A DNA stretch of 64,000 bases from G963668345 sp965248205. Its GTDB lineage: Bacteria > Acidobacteriota > Terriglobia > Bryobacterales > UBA6623. The position numbers were made by a program, and so were the translations under genes. Position 1 is the first letter of the stretch. Each line of letters starts with the position of its first letter. Positions 55,446 through 64,000 of this stretch are shown here, piece by piece. Under the pieces are notes generated by a model. That model saw only the letters and a program-made list of their open reading frames with translations. It was not told the DNA's origin and did not search any database. Where the stretch lies: assembly GCA_965248205.1 (NCBI GenBank), contig CBDFIS010000006.1, positions 4,464,001 to 4,528,000 on the forward strand, given 5' to 3'.

Positions 55446-55494
55446 TTCCAGTGTGGTGGCGCACCCGGGCTTCGCAGTCCGGACACCCGCAACG

Positions 55495-57672
55495 CTAATT
55501 CCCTTCCTTCGATTCTTCCACCTTCTTTTCTGATGGCTTCTCTTCGAGGCCGTAGTCGAGCTCGTAGGGCGGTGGGTCGCCGCCGGAGCCTTTGAGGTAG
55601 TGCTCCATCCAGCGCAGCAGGCGGAGCGAATAGTCATAACGGGAGGCGGCACGCTTGTTGCCGTGGCCTTCGCCGGGATAGAAGATCAGCCGCACGGGGA
55701 CTTTCTCTTGCAGCTTCAAGAACCGGAAGAGTTCAAGCGACTGCGAGGGGTGGACCCGCGGGTCATTGCGTCCGTGCAGGATGAGGATCGGAGTGCGAGC
55801 TTTCTTGACGTAGTAGATCGGGCTGCGCTCGAGGAAAAACTGCCAGTCGTCCCACACCCGGCGCCGCTGGTGGACTTCGTAGATCTCGTTCGGAATGTTG
55901 GTTGTCCCGGCTTTCGAGATAGCATTGCTAATACCGACAAACATGACGGCGGCGGCGAAGCGTTCGGAATAGTAGGTCGCACCCCACGCTGTGGCATAAC
56001 CCCCGTAGGAACCGCCGGTGATGCCAACCCGGTCGCGATCCACGAGTCCGCTTGCGACCAGGTGGTCGACCGCATCGACCAAGTCGTCGAATTCTGCGCC
56101 GGCCGGATCGCCATGATCGAGCTTCGAGAAGGCAACGCCGCGTCCCGTGCTGGCGCGGTAGTTGGGGTAGAAGACGGCGAAGCCACGTGCGGCAGCCATC
56201 TGCCCCGGGCGACCGTAGGACGTCACCCAACCGTTGGGAACATGCGCCTCGGGACCCCCGTGAACAGCGAGAATCAACGGGTAGCGCTTCCCCGGCTCGT
56301 AATCGAGAGGCCGAACCAGAATACCCTCAAGCTGTAGTCCGTCGCGAGCCTTGAAGGAGACGACCTTTTGCTCGGCCAGTCGGACATCCTTCAGCCAAGG
56401 GTTGCTATCAGTCAGCCGCTTTGGATCTTCGCCCCCATAGTTGAACAAGTAGACTTCCGGTGGATGATTCGGTGTGTTCACAACAAAGGTCGCGCTTCCG
56501 CCGGAGGCAGCTTGCTTGAAGCTTCGGAGAACGAACCCCTTCTTCTTCGCGATGTGAGTCTTCTGGCGCGAGCCGTCGAGTCTCACCTCACCGAAGGTGC
56601 TCGTCACCCCGACGTCCGCCGTATAGACAATAGTTTGGTCGTCGCGCCAACCGAGCCCGTTCGCGTGACCGGCCAGGTTCGGCAGGAGATCTTTAAGTTC
56701 GCCTCCTTGGGAAGAACCGGCTACAAGGCGTCCGGCCAGCGGGTCGTTGCGGTCTGAGGAGGAGATCAGGGTTAGGTGCTTCCCGTCCGGGCTCCAGGCG
56801 AACGACCCCATCTTTCCCGGAGGGGTCAGGTTGCCGCGGACCTCGCTACTTTCCGCGTCGATGATGATGACCTTGCGGTTCATGAAAGAGTCGTCCACCG
56901 AGGGGGTGGGCGCCATCGCAACAGCTAGAAGACTGCCCACCGGGCTCCAGTGGATTTCACTCGCTGAGCCGGCGACGTCGAGGGGTCTTGCTTTCTTCTG
57001 GCCTGGCTCGGGCGAGGCAAGATCAAGCTCGGCGATCCAGACCTTGATCGTCTGCCAGTCCTCTTCGAATACTTGCTGGTTGAAGCCATTCTTCCGCAGC
57101 TTTTTGGTCTTGGCGGCAAGGGGCTGCTTTGCGGTGAAAGCCACCTGCTTACCGTCGGGACTCCAGGAGTAGCCGGAAATGCCGGTTTCATGGCTCAGGA
57201 CCTTGCGGGCCTCGCCCCCGTCAGCAGGGATTACATAAAGCGACTTTGTCTTGTCGTCCTTGCGTTTGGTGAGAAAGGAGATACCCTGGCCGTCGGGCGT
57301 CCAATCGATCTTGCTGACTTTGACCTTGCCGGAAACAAAGACCCGCGAGTTGCCTTTGTCATCGACTACGTGCAGTTCGCCCCAAGCCGGACCATCCTTT
57401 TCCTTCTGCAGCTTGCGGGGCACGCTGAGCACGTAGGCAACTTGATTGCCGTCGGGGGAGATCTTGGCCTCGTCCACGCTTCGCATCTTGGCAAGATGCT
57501 TTGGAGTGAAGACTTTCTGGTCCTGGGCAAATGCAGGCGCACAAACAGCAAGAAGAAAAAAGACCACGCAGCCGTGACGAAAACGGGGATTGGTCCCTGA
57601 GCGGACGCCACGTTTCTTTCGTTGGGTGGTCAGGTGACTTGCCGCCCCAGATCGCATTTCGTACCTACGCAC
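55495..57672 (-). CDS. S9 family prolyl-oligopeptidase-type peptidase
   Basis: About 725 residues; a start at M6 (57657) is also possible. A signal peptide (VVFFLLAVCAPAFA) precedes a TolB-like beta-propeller (ISPDGNQVAYVLSVP, WSPDGKQVAFTAKQ, WSPDGKHLTLISSSD). The alpha/beta-hydrolase C-terminus carries the triad: Ser in GITGGSYGGYATAWG, Asp in LILHGRNDPRVHP, His in FYPGEGHGNKR. It cleaves short peptides or acyl-amino acids outside the cytoplasm. Confidence 0.94.
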   Translation of the reverse strand: MRRYEMRSGAASHLTTQRKKRGVRSGTNPRFRHGCVVFFLLAVCAPAFAQDQKVFTPKHLAKMRSVDEAKISPDGNQVAYVLSVPRKLQKEKDGPAWGELHVVDDKGNSRVFVSGKVKVSKIDWTPDGQGISFLTKRKDDKTKSLYVIPADGGEARKVLSHETGISGYSWSPDGKQVAFTAKQPLAAKTKKLRKNGFNQQVFEEDWQTIKVWIAELDLASPEPGQKKARPLDVAGSASEIHWSPVGSLLAVAMAPTPSVDDSFMNRKVIIIDAESSEVRGNLTPPGKMGSFAWSPDGKHLTLISSSDRNDPLAGRLVAGSSQGGELKDLLPNLAGHANGLGWRDDQTIVYTADVGVTSTFGEVRLDGSRQKTHIAKKKGFVLRSFKQAASGGSATFVVNTPNHPPEVYLFNYGGEDPKRLTDSNPWLKDVRLAEQKVVSFKARDGLQLEGILVRPLDYEPGKRYPLILAVHGGPEAHVPNGWVTSYGRPGQMAAARGFAVFYPNYRASTGRGVAFSKLDHGDPAGAEFDDLVDAVDHLVASGLVDRDRVGITGGSYGGYATAWGATYYSERFAAAVMFVGISNAISKAGTTNIPNEIYEVHQRRRVWDDWQFFLERSPIYYVKKARTPILILHGRNDPRVHPSQSLELFRFLKLQEKVPVRLIFYPGEGHGNKRAASRYDYSLRLLRWMEHYLKGSGGDPPPYELDYGLEEKPSEKKVEESKEGN

Positions 57673-57877
57673 TGAGCAGTTCTATCCTACAACTTCGCAA
57701 GAGACTGCGGTTCACGCATCAGGGCGCCTGAGCCTGTGTGGGGATAGCGCACGTTGTTAAAACCTTCTGCTACACTTCGGTACGCTTGGGTGCCGGGGCG
57801 TAGGTGGCGAAATCCTACGAGGGTTTCACGGCTCGGCATCGGGTTGTGGCGGCAACCGTCGCGGCAGCTAAGAATCT

Positions 57878-58378
57878 GTGGCGGTTGGAGACGGGAAAGT
57901 GCTCGAAGACCTATCGAAAACGTGGCGGCGAAAGCGGCTGTCCCGTGGAGCGATAGTTACAGTCGTTGTCCTAGTGGTAGCTGCTGCCCTTGCCGACTTC
58001 CTCTGGTGGGAGTATGAGAGCCGTCCGGCGAATCAGACAGTCTTAAGTGAGGAGGCGAAACTATACTTGCCTTATCTCGACCTGAGCGACGTCCAAATGG
58101 AAGCGAAAGAGAGCTTCCTCGGGCACACGATTGTCTCGATTGAAGGGAAGATCAGCAATCTGGGCGAGCAAACGGTCAGGCTTGTCGAGGTGACCTGCGT
58201 ATTTCGTGATCCCTACCTCAATGAGCTAGGCCGGCAAGCGGCCGTTATTGTGAGCCCACAGGGTGGGGTGCTTCATCCCGACCAGACCGGTCCTTTTCGC
58301 ATCGCCTTCGACGCGGTGCCGCAAGGCTGGAATCAGATCATGCCGAACCTCTATATCGCGCAGATTCTGTTTGAGTAG
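57878..58378 (+). CDS. Single-span membrane protein with FxLYD-like domain
   Basis: About 166 residues from a GTG at 57878; other GTG starts nearby are possible. A short basic N-terminus is followed by one transmembrane helix (GAIVTVVVLVVAAALADFLWW), then a beta-rich domain: VSIEGKISNLGEQTVRLVEVTCVFRDPYLNELGRQAAVIV and GPFRIAFDAVPQGWN. This resembles FxLYD/DUF3426-type Ig folds. Function unknown. Confidence 0.6.
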   Translation: MAVGDGKVLEDLSKTWRRKRLSRGAIVTVVVLVVAAALADFLWWEYESRPANQTVLSEEAKLYLPYLDLSDVQMEAKESFLGHTIVSIEGKISNLGEQTVRLVEVTCVFRDPYLNELGRQAAVIVSPQGGVLHPDQTGPFRIAFDAVPQGWNQIMPNLYIAQILFE

Positions 58379-58472
58379 CATCCGTCGTGAAGGTACGTAG
58401 CCCAAAAGGAACAGCGGCCTTGTGATTGCGGCCTCAGCGCCAACGAAGTCCGTTCTGTGAGCGAACGAATCA

Positions 58473-59981
58473 ATGAAGAGCCTTGTTAAGAAGCTCCTGC
58501 TACTCACATTTTGCCTCGCGCTCACGTGTTGTGGACCAAGTTCCCGCCCGGCTGGTCAGTTCGAAGAAATTCGAGAAGCGATCGGCGAGATAGTCGCCGA
58601 TGGGCTACCCATTCCATCGATCGCGGTCGGAGTAAGTCGTGGCGGCGAGATCCTCTGGCAGGAGGGTTTTGGTTGGGCAGACGGTGAAAATGGGATTCGT
58701 GCAACCGAGCACACCATCTACCACCTCGGGTCCACGTCGAAGCCCATTACGGCAACGGCCGTGATGGTGCTTCACGAAAAAGGCTTAGTGGAGCTCGATA
58801 GACCGATCAACGACTACCTGGCCGGTGATGGGATCCGTGCCCGCGTGGGTGATGTCGAAAAAGCCACGGTCCGCCGCGTCGCACAACACACGGCAGGCCT
58901 CCCTGGCTACTACGAGACCTTCTACACGGACGAATCCGAGAAGCCACTTTCGATTCCAACGTTGATACAACGCTACGGCTGGACGATGATTCCACCGGGT
59001 CAGGCATTTCACTATTCGAACTTGGGCTACGGCCTACTCGGCCACTTGGTCTCGCAGGTCTCCGGTAGTTTCTCCGATTTCTTGCGCCAGGAGGTGTTTC
59101 TTCCCCTGGGAATGGAGGATTCTTACGGCGTGTCGCCACCGGAGCGAAACAAAGACCGGGCAGTCCGTTACTCTTGGCCGCAAGCGCGCTCTGACTCCGG
59201 CCGGTTGGACTACACCACTCCTCATCACGGTGCATCCGAGCTCCAGTCGAGCGTTCACGACCTTCTAAAGTTTGCGATGTTCCACATGCAGATTCCGGTT
59301 GCTGGACAGAAACCGATCTTATCCTCTGAGGCGATCGGGGAAATGCAAGCATCGACGGTGCCGATGGGGGAGGACGAATACGGTATCGGTTGGCACATCA
59401 CGACGGACTCAGCAGGCCGCGGAATCGTGAAGCACGGCGGTGGGGGAGCAGGCGTCGACGTTGTGCTTACGTTCGTGCCTGAAGAGAAGGTCGCCGTAGC
59501 TGTTCTCTCGAACACTACGAATGGCTGGCCAAACGAGATAATCACGCAACAACTCACCAACCGAATCCTCTCGATCGTATTCGAGAGTGACACGCGAGTA
59601 TCGGACACTCGCGAGCCCTCGGACGAAAGCCGAGGCGAGAGAGAACCTCTTCCGGAACACATCCTCGGTACGTGGGACGGCCGTGTCAGTGCGCCAGGGC
59701 GTGAGGTCCCTCTGCGGGTTCAGTTCAAGGGTTCCGGCCCGGTCAAAGCGGAGCTGAACGGCGAATCGGCCCTGGTCACAGAACTTCGATTTCAAAACGA
59801 CAGACTCACCGCCGAAATGAGGGCCGATATCGGAACCCCGGACGCGAATCGCCGCCGCCATCACCTGAAGTGGGACGTTTCGGTTCAGGGAACGCGGCTT
59901 ACCGGAATCCTGTACGTAGAGGGTGAAAATCCTTCGCGGGGGGTACTGCTGCCTTACTGGGTTGAGCTGACCAGGCAGTAG
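58473..59981 (+). CDS. Class C beta-lactamase-like serine hydrolase lipoprotein
   Basis: 502 residues. Lipobox-like ALTCCG near the N-terminus. Active-site Ser and Lys in GSTSKPITATAVM (SxxK), Tyr in HYSNLGYGLLGHLV (YxN), and KHGGGGAGVD as the HxG-type third motif. A C-terminal 110-residue beta-domain (LPEHILGTWDGRVSAPGREVPLRVQF to the end) follows. Such proteins are esterases, D-aminopeptidases or muropeptide carboxypeptidases as often as lactamases; the substrate is not shown. Confidence 0.9.
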   Translation: MKSLVKKLLLLTFCLALTCCGPSSRPAGQFEEIREAIGEIVADGLPIPSIAVGVSRGGEILWQEGFGWADGENGIRATEHTIYHLGSTSKPITATAVMVLHEKGLVELDRPINDYLAGDGIRARVGDVEKATVRRVAQHTAGLPGYYETFYTDESEKPLSIPTLIQRYGWTMIPPGQAFHYSNLGYGLLGHLVSQVSGSFSDFLRQEVFLPLGMEDSYGVSPPERNKDRAVRYSWPQARSDSGRLDYTTPHHGASELQSSVHDLLKFAMFHMQIPVAGQKPILSSEAIGEMQASTVPMGEDEYGIGWHITTDSAGRGIVKHGGGGAGVDVVLTFVPEEKVAVAVLSNTTNGWPNEIITQQLTNRILSIVFESDTRVSDTREPSDESRGEREPLPEHILGTWDGRVSAPGREVPLRVQFKGSGPVKAELNGESALVTELRFQNDRLTAEMRADIGTPDANRRRHHLKWDVSVQGTRLTGILYVEGENPSRGVLLPYWVELTRQ

Positions 59982-60038
59982 GAAGATTCGATCCCCGGTT
60001 CGGCAAACGACCAAAGTCACATCGCAATCGAGAGACAG

Positions 60039-61547
60039 TCAGTTCTGGGTGCCGGTGGCCGCGAGCAGGATGGAGTGCTCGTCCCACTTGTCTACGGGAG
60101 CAGCGGCCCCTAACCGCCCACGGGACATTACGGCCAGGGTGTCAGCGACGCCGAGCAATTCAGGAACACAGGAGCTGACGAACACCACGGCTTTGCCCGA
60201 AGCCGCCAGCCGACCGATCCACTCGTAGATTTGCACTTTGCTCGCGACATCGATCCCTCGGGTGGGCTCGTCAAGCAGCAGCACGTCACAATCGTGATGC
60301 AGCAATCGTGCGAGCTGCACCTTCTGCTGGTTGCCGCCCGAAAGGGACGCGATGGACGCCTGCGGCCCAGTCGCCTTTACGGCGAGCCGATCCATCCAAG
60401 AGACCGCGGCCTCGCGGAGCGCCCCCCTGCGGAGCCATCCGTTCCGAGCGTAAGGTTGGAGCTGCGAGAGTGCAAGGTTGTCCTCGACGGTCAAGCCGGC
60501 CGCCAGTCCTTCGTTTTTCCGGTCTTCGCTCAGGAGACCCACGCCGTGCCGCAGCCTCTCGGCCGGAGTAGCGGGGCCTTCGAAGGCAGCGACTCGGACC
60601 CGGCCTTCGCGCACCGGCGCCAACCCAAAGATGGCTCGCAGCATCTCCGTGCGGCCCGCGCCGATGAGCCCGGCAATCCCCAGAATCTCACCGCGACGAA
60701 GCTGGAAGCTAGCCGAGCGAACCCCCGGGGAGGCCAGTTTGTCCAGCTCGAGAATCGGCTCGCCGATCGAATGCGGGACGCGAGGGAACATTTCGTTGAG
60801 TTTGCGACCCACCATCCACTCGACAATCTGTTTGAGCGACGTTCCGGCCATGTCGCCGGTGGCCACTGACCGCCCGTCTCGCAAAATCGTGAAGCGGTCG
60901 GCGATCCGCTCGACCTCTTCCAGAAAGTGGCTGATGTAGACGACGGAGACGCCCTCGCCGCACAACTTCCGGATCAGATCGAAAAGGCGGTCGACGTCTC
61001 CCTGCGTTAGGCTGCTGGTCGGCTCGTCGAAAACGACAATCCTGGCCCGGATCACCAACGCTCTGGCGATTTCGACGACTTGCTGTGCTCCGATGCTCAG
61101 CTCGCCGACGATGGCCCTCGGCGAAATGTCCCGGTGCCCGAGAGTTTCGAGGGCCTGCGTGGTCAGCTGCTCGGCACTGGTGGACTGCAACCACCCGTAG
61201 GTGGCCGGCTCAATCCCCAGCACGACATTGGCCGCCACGCTTAAATGCGGTGCCAGCGCCAGTTCCTGGTAGATCATCGCAACGCCGTTTTGGCGCGCGT
61301 CCAAAGGATCCGCCGGCTGGAAGGGATCCCCATCGACCTCGATCTGGCCCGCGTCCGGTAGAAGCACGCCGCTCAATACCTTCATCAGCGTGCTCTTCCC
61401 GGCCCCGTTTTCGCCGACCAAGGCATGCACTCGCCCGGATTGAACCTCGAGATCCACCTCATCCAGCGCGCGGGTCGCGCCGAAAGACTTACCGATGCCC
61501 CGCATCCGCAGTCGCGGGATTGATTCGTTCGACGCGGCAGTGTTCAT
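60039..61547 (-). CDS. Sugar ABC transporter ATPase (RbsA/MglA-type, two ABC domains), orphan
   Basis: About 502 residues from the ATG at 61547. First domain: Walker A GENGAGKSTLMKVLSG, Q-loop YQELALAPHLSVAANV, signature LSIGAQQVVEIARAL, Walker B IVVFDEPTSSLT. Second domain: GLIGAGRTEMLRAIFG (a degenerate Walker A, as is usual), LSGGNQQKVQLARLL and VLLLDEPTRGIDVASK. It energises uptake of a pentose or hexose. No permease or binding-protein gene lies beside it: downstream is the end of a convergent hydrolase gene, upstream a repeat region and an IS630 element. Confidence 0.92.
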   Translation of the reverse strand: MNTAASNESIPRLRMRGIGKSFGATRALDEVDLEVQSGRVHALVGENGAGKSTLMKVLSGVLLPDAGQIEVDGDPFQPADPLDARQNGVAMIYQELALAPHLSVAANVVLGIEPATYGWLQSTSAEQLTTQALETLGHRDISPRAIVGELSIGAQQVVEIARALVIRARIVVFDEPTSSLTQGDVDRLFDLIRKLCGEGVSVVYISHFLEEVERIADRFTILRDGRSVATGDMAGTSLKQIVEWMVGRKLNEMFPRVPHSIGEPILELDKLASPGVRSASFQLRRGEILGIAGLIGAGRTEMLRAIFGLAPVREGRVRVAAFEGPATPAERLRHGVGLLSEDRKNEGLAAGLTVEDNLALSQLQPYARNGWLRRGALREAAVSWMDRLAVKATGPQASIASLSGGNQQKVQLARLLHHDCDVLLLDEPTRGIDVASKVQIYEWIGRLAASGKAVVFVSSCVPELLGVADTLAVMSRGRLGAAAPVDKWDEHSILLAATGTQN

Positions 61548-61657
61548 AGGACTCTCGGGACGCATCCCGATTGACAGCATTGGGGCAGCCGACTATTCCA
61601 AAGGGGAACGGGGACAGGCACGCGGGATGGTTCCAGGTTCGCGCAGGCGCACTGGAT

Positions 61658-61792
61658 CACTCCGCAACTCATTGATTGCAAACGGATTGTGCGAAATTGG
61701 CTTTGTTTCGCATTTTTTTCTCGCTCGTCGTGATGCCGCTCGTTGCGGTCCTCCCACCCTGAGGATAGCGCGTGTGTCAAGTGTCTCCATGG
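61658..61792 (-). repeat. Interspersed ~115-135-bp repeat, copy 3 (reverse)
   Basis: On the reverse strand: ggagacacttgacaca ... gcgaaacaaagccaatttcg, then ttgcaatcaatg. Matches copies at 53808 and 55325 in order. Confidence 0.75.
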
Positions 61793-61822
61793 GGCGATGA
61801 GCATTACTTGTCACCGAAATGG

Positions 61823-61890
61823 GAAACTGTCCCCAGTTTCCCCAGTTTCCAGTTTCCAGTTTCCGGTTTCCCGGTTTCCAAGTTTCCCCC
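61823..61890 (+). repeat. agtttcc heptamer tract
   Basis: Imperfect tandem of agtttcc, ggtttcc and related units. Its reverse complement (ggaaact/ggaaacc) matches the units at 52744-52820. Confidence 0.7.
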
Positions 61891-61978
61891 CTTGTCCCCG
61901 ACTTCCCCCTTTTTTCCACGGCGGGCGTCACCGACCCCTGTGTCAGCCTGTCCTCGACTTTCCTACTCTTCCTAAGTA

Positions 61979-63252
61979 CACCGTTTCGTAAGTACGGTCA
62001 CGTATTATTTTCAGCTATGCGGCGAGCGGAGTCGAGTTGTGGGGCTGTCTTTTTATCTTGTGCAATAGATCGGTCAGATCGCGTCGAGTGAACTTCCATT
62101 CAAATGGTCTCGCAATCGACTCGTAGTGTTGCTGGAAGCTCAACAGGCGGTCTTCCACCGCCGCGAGCGATGCGAAATCATTGGGGGTGAGGGCCTTGCG
62201 CTGCAAGATCGAAAAGTAGATTTCAATTTGATTGAGCCAACTGGCGAGCACTGGCCCGTGCACCAATACCAGGGTGGGATGCTTCTGCTTCAAACGGACG
62301 ATCGACCGTTGGCCCCGATGCGCCGAGCCGTTGTCAACGATCCAGAACACCCGGCGGGCCTGGTCATAGGGGGGTTGAGACATGACTTGCTCCACCAAGC
62401 GGTCAAAAGGTTCGATGCCCGTTTTCGACTCGCAACGACCGAAGAGTTTGGCACGCTGAACATCGAGTGCAGCGAGGTAGGCCCACGCCCCACATCGTTC
62501 GTACTCATGTTCCACCTTCATGGCCGATCTGGATCGCGGGGGGTGAGTGGCGTGCTTGCGACGGCGTGCTTGGATACTGGTCTTCTCGTCGGCCGAAAGC
62601 ACGAACTCATCGCAGCTAAGGGGCTTGCCGTCCCACTGCCGCTCGTAGAGATCCAAGATACGCCCCGCCTTGGTGGCGAAATCCGGATCGCGAGGGAAGA
62701 TCCAACTGCGATGCTGCCAGGGGCGGATGGCGTCTTCGTGGAGCCAGCGCCAGACGGTGCTACCCGACAAGCTGGCCACCAGTCCAGCCTGGCAGGCATA
62801 GCGGGCCAGTTCCCCGCTGCTCCAACGAGACAGGGGGCGGTCTTGGCTGGCGGGAAGTTCACAGGCTAGTGCCTTGATCTCGACGACCAGCTCCGGGGGG
62901 AAAGGCCCGTGGCCGACCGGACCGCGGACGCTCTTCGAGACCCTCGAGACGTTGCTGGTAGAAACGTTTGCGCCACAGGCAGACGACCTCGCGTCGTGTC
63001 CGCAGACGGCGGGCGATCTCCTGGTTGGAAAGGCCCTGGGCGGCAAGCAAGATCATCTGGGCCCGAACGACCTGAAAATACGATAACGTATACTTCGAGG
63101 TACGGCGCTGTAACTCACGGGCTTCGGCGGAAGAGAGCACGATGTGGTAAGGGCTTTTGCGAGGCACGTGGGGTAACCTCCCTCGTGCCACTGTGCCACA
63201 TCAGAACATAACTTTCAAGGCCTAGATACGTTAGTGTATTTATGAAATTGTG
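61979..63252 (-). mobile_element. IS630-family insertion sequence (about 1.27 kb), frameshifted
   Basis: Imperfect inverted ends: left cac-cg-tttcgtaagtac, right (reverse complement) cac-aa-tttcataaatac, with acgtat shared further in (about 20 of 27). TA lies directly outside both ends (61977-61978 and 63253-63254), the target duplication of this family. Two overlapping frames of the transposase are present on the minus strand. Confidence 0.85.
62015..63191 (-). pseudogene. IS630-family transposase in two frames
   Basis: The N-terminal frame (62859-63191) holds the helix-turn-helix: KYTLSYFQVVRAQMILLAAQGLSNQEIARRLRTRREVVCLWRKRF then LEGLEERPRSGRPRAFPP. The C-terminal frame (from about 62910 down to 62015) holds ELVVEIKALACELPASQ, the DDE residues in FVLSADEKTSIQ, FWIVDNGSAHRG and SWLNQIEIYFSILQRK. 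The switch occurs at tttcccccc-ggag (near 62894-62900), a +1 shift on a run of proline codons. It could be programmed frameshifting, used in some IS families, or a disabling indel. Confidence 0.8.
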
Positions 63253-63363
63253 TACTAAGCTAAGGGCAAGTCGGTACGAACTGACACGCGTCTCGGGAGA
63301 GGAGTTTTCGTACTGCGGAGGCAAAACGGCAAGAGTCCGTTAAGAATCGCCAAGGCGTCTGCC

Positions 63364-64000
63364 CTACTGGACGAGCTTGCCCTCGTTTAAGGTTAGCCGG
63401 AATGGGCTTTTCGTCAGGGCAACGGCAACGCCCTCGAACGTGACCTGCCGCCCGGCCCCAATTGCGCTCCTCAGCCGGTTTTCTAGGGTCAGAGCCACTT
63501 CCACGGCCCCGCCGTTTTTGCTGCTAAGGTTGATTGTTCTAGGTCGGCTGGCCGGGGTCGCTGAAATGACAAAGAGTCTCATCTCTGGGGTGAGCTTGCC
63601 CCTAAGTTGTGACCACGTGGAGTCGCCGCCCGCTCCCTGGAGAGTCTTCTTCAGGTCAATAAAGACGTAAAGCTTAGGGTTCCGCTTCCTCTGTAGCTGC
63701 TCGGCTTCGAACTTCCTTTGGGAAGCCGACTTTATTTCGAGGTCGGCAGGCGGTAGGGGTCGAGTCTTCGCCAGTTCCTTCATCTCAGCTAGACCCTCTT
63801 CCGTACCCGCGAACTTCTCATAAATCCCCTTCAAGAACTCGTTGACCTGCTGGCGACCCTGCGGTGGAAGGGCGCCGGGGCCTTCGTAGGCAGCGGCGCG
63901 AGCGAAGGAAAACATGGCCAACTCATTCTTGTCGGGGTTGCCTTGTCCCAACACCACCTGACCCAGCCAGTAGGAGACCTGCCCCGATGTTGGATTCAGC
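63364..64000 (-). CDS. TPR-like protein, partial (5' end beyond the window)
   Basis: The open frame continues to the window edge (LNPTSGQVSYWLGQVVLGQG precedes the GTG at 63957). The helical PDKNELAMFSFARAAAYEGPGALP with TSGQVSYWLGQV is the tail of tetratricopeptide repeats; the following region (KKTLQGAGGDSTWSQLRGKLTPEMRLFVIS ... AVALTKSPFRLTLNEGKLV) is beta-rich and of unknown fold. No further statement is possible without the start. Confidence 0.65.
   Translation of the reverse strand, partial: LNPTSGQVSYWLGQVVLGQGNPDKNELAMFSFARAAAYEGPGALPPQGRQQVNEFLKGIYEKFAGTEEGLAEMKELAKTRPLPPADLEIKSASQRKFEAEQLQRKRNPKLYVFIDLKKTLQGAGGDSTWSQLRGKLTPEMRLFVISATPASRPRTINLSSKNGGAVEVALTLENRLRSAIGAGRQVTFEGVAVALTKSPFRLTLNEGKLVQ

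Larger units (their letters stand above)
52732..55494. other. Gene-free repeat island (2.8 kb)
   Basis: No frame has family-like content; frames overlap on both strands and break repeatedly. The stretch contains short gaaaccgg repeats, two copies of a long block (52850-53140 and 54040-54570), an interspersed palindrome and two copies of a third repeat (53808-53945 and 55325-55445). It lies between DUF488 and the S9 peptidase gene. Confidence 0.7.
61581..61978. other. Gene-free repeat stretch before the IS630 element
   Basis: Contains the third, reverse-oriented copy of the interspersed repeat (61658-61792) and a tandem tract of agtttcc/ggtttcc heptamers (61823-61890). No gene. Confidence 0.65.

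Overview
The window looks like a chromosomal piece of a GC-rich, soil-type bacterium. Acidobacteriota is the best guess: a Ser/Thr kinase whose N-terminus reads GQTISHYKILAKLGQGGMG, DUF1549/DUF1553 cytochromes paired with DUF1501 proteins, S9 peptidases, PQQ dehydrogenases with c-type cytochromes, and many small interspersed palindromes. Planctomycetota or another soil phylum cannot be excluded without a marker-gene tree.

Layout. 0-5.6 kb: PPC-domain protein, DUF1549/DUF1553 c-type cytochrome and Tat-exported DUF1501 protein, an export-linked operon. 6.1-10.05 kb: a bicupin protein and a PQQ-like beta-propeller lipoprotein lying between 26-bp inverted repeats. 10.2-10.7 kb: a broken gene abutting tRNA-Pro(TGG). 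11-16.8 kb: AI-2E family permease, ribosomal protein S1 (frameshifted by a 10-bp tandem duplication), IHF/HU-family protein, HIT hydrolase and a pentaheme cytochrome. 16.9-21.6 kb: membrane Ser/Thr kinase, purC and an HtrA protease. 21.7-27.7 kb: three consecutive multi-pass glycosyltransferases, the third split by an IS4-family element with a 9-bp target duplication. 27.9-29.2 kb: overlapping ECF sigma / anti-sigma / UPF0145 operon. 29.2-32.1 kb: two mobile elements, a 1.5-kb IS1-like relic carrying a hicBA toxin-antitoxin pair and a complete ISL3-family element, both with 8-bp target duplications. 32.4-44.6 kb: metabolic and housekeeping genes (DASS transporter, two Gfo/Idh/MocA oxidoreductases, phytanoyl-CoA dioxygenase-like protein, fourth membrane glycosyltransferase-like protein, GNAT, recG, rsmD, VOC, DoxX). 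44.8-46.6 kb: an orphan protein with two T4 gp19-like tail-tube halves between imperfect direct repeats. 46.7-52.7 kb: 5-dehydro-4-deoxyglucarate dehydratase-like enzyme, lipoprotein, GNAT, PQQ alcohol dehydrogenase with its diheme cytochrome c, and DUF488. 52.7-55.5 kb: a repeat-filled stretch with no convincing gene. 55.5-61.6 kb: S9 peptidase, a membrane protein, a class C beta-lactamase-like lipoprotein and an orphan sugar ABC ATPase. 62-63.3 kb: an IS630-family element in two frames. The window ends inside a TPR-like gene.

Functionally the window mixes periplasmic oxidation and electron transfer, envelope glycan transfer and stress control. The accessory interest lies in mobile and repeat DNA: exact IS boundaries can be read, a toxin-antitoxin pair appears to have moved as transposon cargo, and two genes (S1 and the tRNA-adjacent gene) are broken by short tandem duplications whose removal restores the frame exactly. 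No CRISPR array, phage gene cluster, rRNA or obvious new multi-gene defence system was seen.
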